Assembly: GCF_028769735.1 (NCBI RefSeq)
Contig: NC_088194.1
Location: forward strand, 2,798,319 to 2,862,318
Source of the DNA: Zonotrichia leucophrys gambelii
Lineage: Eukaryota > Chordata > Aves > Passeriformes > Passerellidae
Length of the DNA: 64,000 nucleotides
Direction of reading: 5' to 3'
Under the pieces are notes generated by a model. That model worked only from the letters and a program-made list of their open reading frames with translations, made no database searches and was not told the origin of the DNA. How positions within the stretch are numbered: position 1 is the stretch's first letter; each line of letters begins with the position of its first letter. A program made the position numbers and the translations under genes. Shown in pieces: positions 1 to 10,600 of the stretch.

Positions 1-1335
1 CTACAGGTAGTTACCCCAATTAAAAGGCAGGGATGATGTTTGTGGGCTAGACACTACCAGGTAGGTGTTGGGAGCTGAGACGTTTTTGGGTTTTTTTTTC
101 AGTTTTTTTTCAGGGCTTTTTAAGGTGATTTTAGGGTTTTTTGGGTTTTTTTTTGGTGGAAGCTTTTAAGGAATTTTCTGGGAATGCCAAGGGGCTCCTG
201 TAATCTGCTATCAGGAACCTGGACTGGTGAGTTTTGTTTGCCAGGGAAACAAAGCAGGGGCAGGATTTATGTTCGGGGGCCTAAGGGGCATGGCTGTGCC
301 CCACCCTGGTGTGGCCACAGGCTTCAAGGACAATTTTGGGATCTCCTTCCTTCCCAGGGCTCCATTCCCCTTTTTCTCTTGCCGGCTCAGATCCAGCAGG
401 GGACAAGCAAGAATGGAGAAGTCTGGATGCCTCCAGAGCTGCCATCTTCCAGGACAGGACCCTCATGGCTGTCACACGTCCCCCTCAGGACAGGAACCCC
501 CTGAATTTGCCCCCCAAGAACAGAACCCACCCTTCAGTGGGCCTCTTCCTTCTGCTGCAGGAGAGGGGAAGTGAAAGAATTGGGGGAGCACAGTCAGACC
601 CCCACAGTGCCCCCAGCCCTCCCTGCAGACCCCTCACCCCTGCTTCCCCCACCCATTGGCTCCCCCCAACCCCTTCCCTGCTCAGGAGCTCCCCAGGATC
701 ATCAGGGCACGAACTGGGGGTTGGTGAAATTGAGGGGTGAAATGATGGAAATGGAAATGAAGAGAGGGAAAAGTCCCTGGGGGTGTGGAGACACAGACCC
801 AGAGCACACTGGAATCTGTCTGGGGTGACCCTCAGGCCGCCGGCACCTTGTGGGGGCTGTGCTGGGCCCTGGGTGACCCCAAAACCTGAGGCACCCAGGG
901 AAGGAGCTGAGATCCACAGGCCCATCCAGCCACTGCCATTCCCAGGCACCTCCATTCCCCTGGAACCCCAACCATGGGATCCCCATTCCTTGTCTCCCAC
1001 CATGCCTGAGACCCCCATCCCAGCACTGCCATTCCCCGGGATCTCCATGGCCAAGAACCCCATTCCCAGGGACGCCCCATTCCCCTTGCCACCCATTGCC
1101 TGGGTACCCCAAACCCTCTGAGCCCCCCACTCCTGGGAACCCCATAATGCACCTTGTCCCCACACTGTCCCCACGGCCACATCCCCATGGCCCTGTGCTT
1201 GCGGCCACCCTGCCCCCACCAAGTGCCAGCACCAACATAGAGGACGAAACGTTACCTCACTTCCTTCCTCTTTATCCGAAAAGCCACCACCCATGGGACA
1301 GCCACCCCCTGGGCAGTGAGTGACAGCCAGTGCAC
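1..1335. other. 5' flank of the Fc-receptor-like gene
   Basis: No exon, RNA gene or recognisable mobile element is supported here. The first 180 bases contain T-rich runs. From 900 to 1130 there is a loose repetition of short CATTCCC-type motifs that opens spurious frames on both strands. The only regulatory-looking element is the purine-rich motif just upstream of the receptor start codon, listed separately. A 5' UTR must lie in the last part of this stretch, but its start cannot be fixed from sequence. Confidence 0.5.
1257..1274 (-). promoter_or_regulatory. PU.1/ETS-like purine motif upstream of the receptor start
   Basis: Read on the minus strand this reads TAAAGAGGAAGGAAGTGA, with two GGAA cores in an A/G-rich context of the kind bound by PU.1 and other ETS factors. 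It lies about 60 bases before the start codon of the receptor, and no TATA box is visible. Myeloid and B-cell Fc-receptor genes are known to use TATA-less promoters with PU.1 sites. Its use here is inference. Confidence 0.35.
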
Positions 1336-4300
1336 ATGGCTGGGGACATCGGGATGGCCGGGAAGGTGGCGCTGCTCCTGTGGGGTGAGTGCCCTGACAC
1401 CCTGGGAATGGGGAGAGGAGGTGGCACAGGGAGGGTGTGGGGTACCCTGAGGTCCCCAATGCCAGCAGTGCCAGTCCATGATAACCACAGTGGATCTTGG
1501 TGGGACTGGGGATGTAGGGTGGCTTCGGGGACAGGAATTTGGGGATGGGAATGTGGGGATTGCACCTTTGGGCTCAGGTAGCTCTGGGGATAGGGACAAG
1601 GGAACTGGGATGCAGGGACAGAAGGGGACAAGAACAGTGAGGATGTGGCCATGGGGATGGGATCATGAGCTGCTGGGGGTGACCTGGGCCAGCATGGGCT
1701 GTGTCCATGCTGTCCTTGTGCCCGTGGTGTCCACAGTGCCCCCACCCTCAGCCCAGGGTGGCCTCGGTGTCCCCGTTCCCAAGGTGTCTGTGCCACAGGG
1801 ATGTGGTGCACGGGTGGCTGTGACACAAACATGTCCCCCTGGCCTTGCCGAATCTTTTGGGGACCACCCAGGCACACTTTCCCACAAGAAGTGCTGACCC
1901 CATGGGGACAGTTAGGGACACCGAGCAGCCCAACGTCCCCTGTGTCCCCATACTGCTGTCCCCACGGTGCCATCGCCACTGATCGCTGTCCCTTCTCCTT
2001 TCCAGCCCAGACCCTCGGCCTCGCTGGTGAGTCCTCGGGGGATGCCATGGTCCCATCCCGCTGTCCCCAGCCCCATGGTGGCCCTGGCAGGCTGGTGTCC
2101 CCTGTCACCCACAGGTGCCCATGCTGGCCCTGGCAGGCTGGTGTCCCCTGTCACTCACAGGTGCCCAGACCACCCAGCTCCTGGTGGAGCCCCCCTGGAG
2201 GCCGGCGCTGCTGTGGGACGGGGTGACACTGACCTGCCAGGGCTCGGGGACCGCCAGTGCCACCACCTGGTACAAGGATGGGAAGCTCTGGTGGCAGAAG
2301 GGAGAGGAGAGCTTCACTGTCACCAATATTGGAACCTACACGTGTCACAGACCTGGCAGTGGGCGCAGCCCACCTGTGACAGTCTCAAACGGTGAGGGGA
2401 GGTTTGGGTGTCCCCAGCCTGGCACCTGCAGGGACCCCAAGGGCTCTGGGTGGGCTCCGCTCCCTGGTTCACCTCCTGTGTGACCAGAGCCTGTCCCCTG
2501 CCCTGGGGACATCCCAGTGCAGAAACTGGGGACCCCTGGTGCCCTGGACCCTCCAATGGGGGGTTCTGGTGCCATCGGGTGTGACAGGTCCCCTCTGTCC
2601 CCAGATGATCTGGTGCTGCAGGTGCCGGGGCGGGCGCTGCTGGAGGGGGACACGGTGACACTGCGCTGCCGGGGCTGGCGGAACAGCGAGGTCACCTTGG
2701 TGTCCTTCTACCGGGAGGGGACAGAACTGAGGGGGCTCCCTGATGGCGCAGAGCTGTCCCTGTCCCCTCTGCAGCTGAACCACAGCGGCCGCTACAGCTG
2801 CGAGGGCTGGGTGGGACACTGGGAGTGGCAGGAGTCAGCGCCGCTGACAGTGACAGTGCACGGTGAGCCCCCCACAGCCCCCACCCCGACACCCCCACAG
2901 CCCCTCCCCAGGGATTCAGGCTCACAAATCCCCTCCCCTCTCCTTCCAGAGCTCTTCTCGGTGCCAGTGCTGGAGGGTCCCCCCGAGATCACCGTGGGGT
3001 CCCCCCTGACTCTCAGCTGCAGCAGCACCCCCAGCCCCCTGCGGCCCCGAGCCCCCCTCCTGTACCTGTTCTATCAGGACGGGCGGGTGCTGGGGGACCA
3101 GCAGGAGTCCCCGCAGCTGCTGCTGCCCGCCGTGGGGGTCTCCCACTCGGGGAATTACAGCTGTGAGGCGCAGTCCCAGGGTGGGACCGTGCGGAAGAGC
3201 AGCGCCCGGCTCCGCGTCACGGTGACCGTGCACAGTGAGTGCGGGGATGGGCACGGGGAGCCCCCACATCCCTCCCCAATCTCCTGGTTGGGGACCTGCA
3301 TGTCCCCTTGACACATTCCTTGTGTCCTCCCACCTCTGCCCTGTGTCCCCTCACCCCTCCTTGGTGTGACCCCATCCCTGACATCCCACACCACACCCAT
3401 CCCCATTGTCCCTATCCCCCCACACCGGCTGCCAGCTCCTCCCTGTGCCCTCAGCCCTGTCTGTGTCCCCGTGGCCAATGCCACCATCACCCTCTGTCCT
3501 GTGTCCCCACAGTGCCCGTGGCCAATGCCACCATCACCCCCGGTCCCCTGGCACACCAGCTGCACACAGGTGACAACGTGACCCTGCGCTGCTCAGTGCA
3601 GGTGGGCTCAGCCCCTGTCACCTTCACCTGGCTGCACAACGGGCGGGAGGTGGCCCGGGGTCCCCTCCTGGAGCTCAAGGACATCGATGTGGGACAATCG
3701 GGCACCTACCAGTGCAAGGCCACCAACCAGCTGGGACAGGACGGGCACCGGGTGTTCCAGGCATTCAGCCCTGAGCTGGCACTGGAGGTGACACCTGGCT
3801 CACCCTGGGTCACAGGTGGGGTCACTCAGGGTCACTGGGGTTGCAGCACCCCTGGGCTGATGGGTGACCCTGATGTGTCCCCCTCTGTTTCTTGCAGTGG
3901 CCGCAGGGGTCAGTGGGGCCCTGTTGTTCCTGCTCCTGCTCGTGGGTGCCATTGTGGCCTGGCACCGGTGGCACCGTGTGGGTGGGTGACAATGGGGGGA
4001 CGGGGGTCCCAGGGAGCTGTAGAGGACCTCAGCATTGGGGAACGATAAGGCAGCACCCACAGACCCAGGAATTTGACCTTGTCTGTGGATCCTGTAGAGT
4101 TTGGTGAGGTGCAGGAGGGTCCTGCAGGGATTCTGGGGGTTCTTTCAGGGACCCTGGGGGTGTTTGGGGGGTCTCTTTCCCTGGTGGGCTTTGGGTTCTT
4201 GAGACTGATTTGGTCAGGGGCATTGAGTTCTGGGGGGCTCCAGAAATTCTTGGGGATCCTGAGGGGAATTGAGGGTCCCATGGGGGTTCAGGAATCATGA

Positions 4301-4742
4301 GAGGATTCAGGGCCCTTGGGACCCCACAGTCACCCCTCCCTTCTTTTCTCTGCAGCTGCCAGGAAGAACCAGGAAAGGTGAGTGGGGGGCTCAAACCTCA
4401 TTCTCCCCTTTTACCCCAACCCCCAAGATCTCCCATTCCCTCCCCCACATCCCCTTTATTCCTTCAGGGCCCCCCCGGATCCCCCGGCCCCCCCAGAGGA
4501 GGGGGAGGTGCTGTACACCCACGTCGTGGTCACCAAGAGGGCAGAGGGTGAGTACGGGGGGGACACACACAGAGGGACACGTCACCCACGAGTGTCACCC
4601 CACCCAGATCCCACAGCCCGTGTCTCTCGCAGTGTCCCCCCGTGCCACCACCCTCCAGGATCCCCAGGTGACCTACGCGGAGCTGCGGGGACACCAGGGG
4701 CGATCGCAGGAACCCGGTGACATCTACGGGAATGTGCTGTGA
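1336..4742 (+). CDS. Fc receptor-like inhibitory receptor, 4 Ig domains, 2 ITIMs
   Basis: Ten exons splice in register to 480 codons: 1336-1384, 2006-2026, 2161-2391, 2605-2862, 2950-3234, 3513-3815, 3898-3981, 4356-4377, 4468-4547 and 4633-4742, all with GT-AG borders and almost all phase 1. Residues 1 to about 23 form a split signal peptide. Ig domains lie at about 24-100, 101-186, 187-281 and 282-382, each with paired cysteines (TLTC...YTC, TLRC...YSC, TLSC...YSC, TLRC...YQC). A leucine-rich membrane span lies at about 388-403, followed by a His/Arg stop-transfer. The tail carries VLYTHV (432-437) and VTYAEL (457-462), which fit the ITIM consensus, and a third tyrosine, DIYGNVL, at the C-terminus. 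The product should be a surface receptor recruiting SH2 phosphatases. The ligand is unknown. The exon plan is that of the FCR/FCRL family, but I cannot assign a one-to-one orthologue. The start is the first ATG giving a hydrophobic leader. Confidence 0.85.
2006..2026 (+). other. 21-bp signal-peptide mini-exon of the receptor
   Basis: Exactly 21 bases lie between a TCTCCTTTCCAG acceptor and a GTGAGT donor, and they keep phase 1 on both sides. A second signal-peptide exon of 21 bp is a hallmark of mammalian FCGR/FCER/FCRL genes. Its presence here strengthens the family assignment and supports 1336 as the start exon. Confidence 0.8.
2080..2167 (+). repeat. 46-bp tandem duplication of the receptor exon 3 acceptor
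   Basis: The block GGCCCTGGCAGGCTGGTGTC ... CACAGGTGCCCA occurs twice with a 46-base offset. The second copy supplies the true acceptor (AG at 2159-2160), and the first gives a near-identical decoy ending at 2114. Use of the decoy would add 46 bases and shift the frame. Confidence 0.8.
3471..3540 (+). repeat. Duplicated start of receptor exon 6
   Basis: The first ~22 bases of the fourth Ig exon (GTGGCCAATGCCACCATCAC) also occur 48 bases upstream inside the intron at 3471-3490, though without a preceding AG. This is a small tandem duplication of an exon edge. Confidence 0.75.
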
Positions 4743-4899
4743 CACTGGGGGGAACTGGGGGGCACTGGGGGTCCCCACCCATGGGCACCCACTCGTGTGT
4801 GTGCTGCCACTAAAAAATTGCTCCTCAACCTCCTTGTGGAGGCACAAAGATCCCAAAGGGCTGAGAGAAGAACAATTTCCTGAAACAGCAACGAGAGAG

Positions 4900-4905
4900 A
4901 ATAAA
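4900..4905 (+). terminator. Poly(A) signal of the receptor gene
   Basis: AATAAA lies 158 bases after the receptor stop codon, the first canonical signal downstream. The use of this site is inferred from position. Confidence 0.55.
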
Positions 4906-5504
4906 ACCAACAGCAACAGCAACAAGGTTCAGAGTCCAAATGGTCACACAAGGAACAATTTCCAGGGAAAGCTCCCAATAAGGAACAAACCCCAAATAAT
5001 CCCCCCAGCACATTTCCTCCACCAGAGGAACCTGGTAGGGCCCTGGATCTTCCTTGCTCTGATGGAGGCTCTGGATTCTCTCGTCCCCTGTCCCAAACCC
5101 CTCCTCTGCCGTGTTCCCCACACCAGGGTGACACAAAGTCCCTGGGGGGGTTCCGGAGCCTCTCCCATTGCCAGGGCAGTTGGGATCATGCCATGGCACA
5201 GGGTGGGGTGTCAGAGACAGGAAAAGTTTGATGTCTGGAGACATTTTGGAACAGCTGTGTGTGGCAGGGGTGGGTCAGGCCTTGCTTTTGGCCAGACACG
5301 GCCCTGTCTGTCCATCAGTCTGTCAGCCATGGCACACTGGGGACAGCGTGACGCTTTGACCAAGCCAGCTCCTGAGTGGCTTGGTGACCAGAAGTGCCAT
5401 CTGGTGTGAGAGCCCTTGGTGGCCCAAGTGGCTTAAAAGGCAGAGCATGAGGTGGCCAAGTCCCTGACCGTGTCTTCATTTGGGGTGTCTGTCCCATCCA
5501 CGCT
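4906..5504. other. Intergenic DNA, no gene seen
   Basis: This stretch is less GC-rich and contains no exon with splice borders. Its first part (A-rich, with CAACAGCAACAGCAACAA) may be an old retroelement remnant, but I cannot name a family. The 230-codon open frame crossing it has no homology I recognise. Confidence 0.4.
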
Positions 5505-5715
5505 GGAACCCAGAAAGTGGCAACTCCTTTAAATGAGAAATGTCTGCCAAGGAAAGTGGGAATGTTCCTGGAATGGAAAGAAGACCCATATAAAAAACTC
5601 TTTATAATCTCAAAGATGATGGGGTTTCTAGGCAGAACTGTAGGAAAAGGAATAACAGCTCTTTACTGGGAAATTTATAAACCAGAACAGAACAAACAAC
5701 ACAAACCCAGAACTT
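5505..5715 (-). mobile_element. Diverged LTR-like fragment
   Basis: The segment contains GGAATAACAGCTCTTTACTG followed by an A-rich stretch. On the minus strand this reads as a TATAAA box (TTTATA on +) and CCAGTAAAGAGCTGTTATTC, a motif I recognise from abundant songbird endogenous retroviral LTRs. It is truncated and mutated, and no internal retroviral genes are present. Confidence 0.4.
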
Positions 5716-5762
5716 TCCCTCCCGCTCAGCGCTGTTGGTTTTTGTGGCAGTTATAACCGCGG

Positions 5763-5808
5763 CCAGCAGGGGGCGCTGCAGGGAGCACTCCCGGCCAGCA
5801 GGGGGCGC
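5763..5808 (+). promoter_or_regulatory. Tandem pair of CTCF-type motifs
   Basis: CCAGCAGGGGGCGCT occurs at 5763-5777 and CCAGCAGGGGGCGCC at 5795-5809, in the same orientation, 32 bases apart. Both match the core CTCF consensus at every informative position I can check. They separate the immune receptor from CRTC2, where an insulator would make sense. A weaker CCACTAGGGGCAG lies at 6194. Occupancy is inference. Confidence 0.6.
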
Positions 5809-6039
5809 CCCGGTCCAGCTCCATCCCCTCAGCGGCCATGGCGGCCTCGGACGGGAGGCAGGAGGGGAAATCGCTCCTTTTGCAAACTCACGGGCACCAA
5901 TCGCTCCCGGCACCACCACCGGCAGCGGGCAGAAGCCGCCAAGGCAGCAGGTTGGATCCCAGTGCCCACTGGCAGCGTAGCAGTGTCCCGGGGCCAGGCA
6001 CACGCCCTGCACAACACCGCGTCCGCTCTCCATGATCCC

Positions 6040-6622
6040 AAATGCACGTGAAATAAACAGGGCCAGGAGACTTCTTCTCCTTTTTAATGCCTTTATTAAA
6101 AGTGATCAGCTCAGGATTGGGCGGCTCGGCAGGGCTGCAGTCCCGTCGCGTCTCCCAGGGCGACGCAGAGTAGGAGGATATGCGCAGCTCTGTCCACTAG
6201 GGGCAGAGCCGGGGGATCCAGTCCTCATGGGAGTCTTTAGGGCGTGATGTCCCCGTCAGATCTTGGTTTCCCTGGTTCTGTCCAGCTTTATCCTGGCGTT
6301 GGGACGACTCCCATGGTCAGGGCGAGAGGGGCTCTGCATCTCTGCAGGCTCAGCACTTGGCTCCTCACGTCTGGACATCACTTTCGTCTCTCAATTCTTA
6401 GGTGGCTCGTTGTTTTTAGGGTTTTCTCGTTGCATTTTGGAGTCGAGGTCCCAAAGCATGCTGGTCTTTGGAGTCACTTTGCATAACCCCCCCCACCCTC
6501 TCAGGTGTCTTCCCTATGCTGGAAGAGAGCACAGCCTCGGGGAAGGGCCATCCACCCACCCAGCCAGGCCTTTTACTAATACAAAAGAGGAGATAAGCTA
6601 CAACGACCCGTGATTACAATAA
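6040..6622 (-). mobile_element. Probable solo or truncated endogenous retroviral LTR
   Basis: On the minus strand the sequence runs from TGTAATCACGGGTCG near the gap to an AATAAA signal (TTTATT on + at 6092-6097) within a CTTTTAATAAAGGCATTAAA context, the usual U3-R-U5 arrangement of an avian LTR. The right end cannot be fixed because it meets a run of N. No gag, pol or env is seen. Confidence 0.45.
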
Positions 6623-6722
6623 NNNNNNNNNNNNNNNNNNNNNNNNNNNNNNNNNNNNNNNNNNNNNNNNNNNNNNNNNNNNNNNNNNNNNNNNNNNNNN
6701 NNNNNNNNNNNNNNNNNNNNNN
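6623..6722. other. Assembly gap (100 N)
   Basis: Exactly 100 N, a conventional placeholder of unknown true size. It interrupts the region where the promoter and first exons of CRTC2 should lie. The right flank is a simple repeat, a common cause of sequencing dropout. Confidence 0.98.
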
Positions 6723-7222
6723 CCCATCCCTTTTCCCATCCCTTTTCCCATCCCCTTTTCCCATCCCCTTTTCCCATCCCCTTTTCCCATCCCCTTTTCC
6801 CATCCCCTTTTCCCATCCCCTTTTCCCATCCCCTTTTCCCATCCCCTTTTCCCATCCCCTTTTCCCATCCCTTTTCCCATCCCTTTTCCCATCCCTTTTC
6901 CCATCCCTTTCCCATCCCTTTCCCAATCCCTTTCCCCATCCCTTTCCCCAATCCCTTTCCCCATCCCTTTCCCCAATCCCTTTTCCCCATCCCTTTCCCA
7001 ATCCCTTTCCCCATCCCTTTCCCCAATCCCTTTTCCCAATCCCTTTTCCCATCCCTTTCCCCATCCCTTTTCCCATCCCTTTTCCCATCCCTTTTCCCAT
7101 CCCTTTTCCCATCCCATTCCCATCCCTTTCCCATCCCATTCCCATCCCTTTTCCCATCCCATTCCCATCCTGTTCCCATCCCTTTCCCATCCCGTTCCCA
7201 TTCCCATCCTGGAGAAGGTAAT
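6723..7222 (+). repeat. Pyrimidine minisatellite (CCCTTTTCCCAT)n
   Basis: Units of 12-14 bases (CCCATCCCTTTTC and CCCATCCCCTTTT variants) fill about 500 bases from the gap edge, degenerating toward the right. The antisense strand opens a long Gly-Lys-Met frame that is a repeat artefact. From 7223 to 7653 no exon or element is seen before the first CRTC2 exon. Confidence 0.9.
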
Positions 7223-7653
7223 TCCCTGCTTGCCCTGGATCCTGCCTGCCTGTTCCCATCCCTTTTTCCATCCCCTTTCCCACCCTGGAGCTTTGGGAGT
7301 GCCAGAGGCTCTGGCACAGCCAGCCAGAGCTGCCTGGGATTCCTGGGCATTCCTGGGATCTGGGATGGGGGCAGAGGGAAGCTCCCACCTCCCAGATTCC
7401 AGGATTGTCCCACAAGTTGGGGCTTTGAGGAGGAATTTCATGCAGGAAGAGGAATCCCCAGGGACAGGTGCCAAGTGCAAGCTGCAGCTCCATCCCTCAG
7501 TGCCTGTGTCCCAGCCTGGGCTGTGACAGCCCTGTCCCTGTCCCATCCCCTGCCGTTCCCAGCCCTCCCAGACAGGGAATGGGGTCCTGGATCCCTGAGG
7601 GGTCCCTGCCTCCCCCCCGCCCCCATTCCCTGATGCCCTTTCTCCCTCTGCAG

Positions 7654-10600
7654 GACCATGCCCTGGAGCAATTTCCCCATGGAGAAAGGACATTTATTCC
7701 GGCTGCCCTCAGCTCTCAACAGGTAATGGGTGCATTGGTTCCCTTTTCTCCCTGTTCCAGCCCTTTCTGAAGAGGAGGTGGCTCTGGAGACCCCCGGAGA
7801 GGCCCCAGGACCCCCCTGGGGAGGAGCTGGCCCCTGCCCCCCCTCAGGGCCCCTCTGGAGGGGTCCCACGGCTGAACAATGTCCCTCTTTGTCACTCATC
7901 CCAGCCGCCTCTCCCAGCCCTTCCCTGCCCTCCTCTGCCTTGGAACAGCTCACTGGGAACACCCTGGGTGCCCCCAGCCCCTGAAGGGTCCCTGGGGGTC
8001 CCATTGTCCCCCCATGCTGGGGGGTGGCAGAGGGGATGGGAGCGGAACCGGTCTGGGGGCACAGAGGGAGAGACCCCAATGGGGAGGGGGCACCCGGAGG
8101 GGGCTGGGGCTGTGCTGGGGGGCTGTCAGTGGGGTGGGGGTGTCAGTGGGTCAGGGGTCTGTCAGTGGGGTGGAAGTGTCAGTGGGGCTGTCAGTGGGTC
8201 AGGGGTCTGTCAGTGGGTCTGTCAGTGGGGTGGGGCTGTCAGTGGGGCTGTCAGTGGGTCAGGGGTCTGTCAGTGGGTCTGTCAGTGGGTGTGTCAGTGG
8301 GTCGGGGGTCTGTCAGTGGGTCTGTCAGTGGGGCTGTCAGTGGGGCTGTCAGTGGGGTTGGGGGTGTCAGTGGGGCTGTCAGTGGGTCTGTCAGTGGGGC
8401 TGTCAGTGGGGCTGTCAGTGGGGCTGTCAGTGGGGCTGTCAGTGGGTCGGGGGTCTGTCAGTGGGTCGGGGGTCTGTCAGTGGGTCGGGGGGCTGTCAGT
8501 GGGTCAGGGGTCTGTCAGTGGGGCTGTCAGTGGGTCTGTCAGTGGGTTGGGGGTCTGTCAGTGGGTCGGGGTCTGTCAGTGGGTCTGTCAGTGGGTCTGT
8601 CAGTGGGTCAGGGGTCTGTCAGTGGGTCTGTCAGTGGGTCGGGGGGCTGTCAGTGGGGTGGGGGTCTGTCAGTGGGTCTGTCAGTGGGTCAGGGGTCTGT
8701 CAGTGGGTCAGGGGTCTGTCAGTGGGGCTGTCAGTGGGTCTGTCAGCTCCAGCCTCTCCCCGTGTCCAGGACGAACTCGGACTCGGCGCTGCACACGAGC
8801 GTGATGAACCCCCCTCCCCAGGACTCCTACCTGGGCCCCTCCCAGGCCGGGCCCCCCCCCGGCCGCCGAGCTGGTGAGCGCCCCCCACACCCCCTGGGGG
8901 GCTCCCAGGGCAGCCCCCTCCCCTCGGTGCTCCCCTCACCCTCCTGCTCCCCCACAGGTTTCCTGGACGGGGACTCGGACAGCAAAGGTGAGCGTGGCAC
9001 CAGCCCATGTGCCCAGGGCTGTGTCCCCTCGTTCTCTGTGCTGGGGGGGCTCTGATGTGCCCCCTCTGTGCCCCCTCCTCACACTGACCCCCCTGTGCCC
9101 CCTCCTCACACTGACCCCCCTGTGCCCCCTCCTCACACTGACCCCCTGTGCCCCCTCCTCACACTGACCCCCCTGTGCCCCATCCTCCTCACACTGACCC
9201 CCCTGTGCCCCCTCCTCCTCACACTGACCCCTCTGTGCCCCCTCCTCACACTGACCCCCCCGTGCCCCCTCCTCACACTGACCCCTCTGTGCCCACTGAC
9301 CCCTCTGTGCCCCCTCCTCCTCACACTGACCCCCCTGTGCCCCCTCCTCACACTGACCCCCCTGTGCCCCCTGACCCCTCTGTGCCCCCTCCTCCTCACA
9401 CTGACCCCCTGTGCCCCCTCCTCACCCTGACCCCCTCTGTGCCCCCTCCTCACACTGCCCCCCCTGTGCCCCCTCCTCACACTGACCCCCCTGTGCCCCC
9501 TCCTCACACTGACCCCTCTGTGCCCCCTCCTCACACGGACCCCCTGTGCCCCCCCCTCCTCACACTGACCCTGCTGTGCCCCATCCTCACACTGACCCCC
9601 CTGTGCCCCCTCCTCACACTGACCCTGCTGTGCCCCATCCTCACACTGACCCCCCTGTGCCCCCTCCTCACACTGACCCCTCTGTGCCCCCTCCTCACAC
9701 TGACCCCGCTGTGCCCCCTCCTCACACTGACCCCCCTGTGCCCCCTCCTCACACTGACCCCCCTGTGCCCTTCCCAGTGTTTCTTTTCCAAGTGCCTCCC
9801 ATCGAAGAGAACTTCGATGACAACAAGCACTCGCTGAAGCCCTGGGACACCAAGAAGGTGGGTGGGGACACCAGGAAGGTGGGTGGGGGTGTCCCCCCGT
9901 GTCCCCCACCCCTGTGGCCTGGCCTGGCCTCATTCCCACCCTTTGATCCCACAGCTCTCGTCCTCCTCGGCCCGGCCGCGCTCCTGCGAGGTGCCGGGAA
10001 TCCAGTGAGTGCTGGGAGGGGGATGCCAGGGAGGGGCTGGAGGTGCCAAAGGGGCACTGGGGGGCACTGGGGGAGCCCCTGTGCTGCTCTGATCCCGTCT
10101 CTCTCCCCCCTGTGCCAGCGTATTCCCGTCCCCGGATCAACCTGCCAACGTGCCCCTCATGCCCTCGGCCCTCAACACGGGGGGGTCCCTGCCCGACCTG
10201 ACCACGCTGCACTTCCCGTCCCCCCTGCCCACCCCCCTGGACCCCGAGGAGGCCCCGTACCCGCCCCTGAGCGGGGGCAGCAGCACCTCCAACCTGGCCA
10301 CCACCATGACCCACCTGGGCATCAGCGGCAGCGCCGGCGGCGTCGGGCTGGGCTACGACCCCCCAGGTGAGCCGGGACCCCAGGCTGGGGGGCACAGGGA
10401 GCGCCACCAGGGGCCAACAGACAGAGATGGGGACCCCTGGATGGTGTGGGGGGACACAGAGCCCCTCCAGGAGGTGTCCTGGGGTGGCAGCTCCAGGGAT
10501 CCCCGTCTGGGAGTGGGGTGGGGATGATTTGGGGGTCCTGTGGGTGTGTGGGGGGAGCCCAGCTCCCACCCTGTTCCCCTATGGGATCCATTGGTTTTGT

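Noticed and set aside
5824..6034. Possible first exon of CRTC2 at the CCATGGCGGCC sequence
   Set aside because: The encoded peptide has no resemblance to the conserved CRTC N-terminus and there is no fitting donor.
6576..7693. Three long antisense frames rich in Gly-Lys-Met/Trp
   Set aside because: They are translations of the CCCATCCCTTTT repeat and run through the N gap; no splice sites or recognisable domain.
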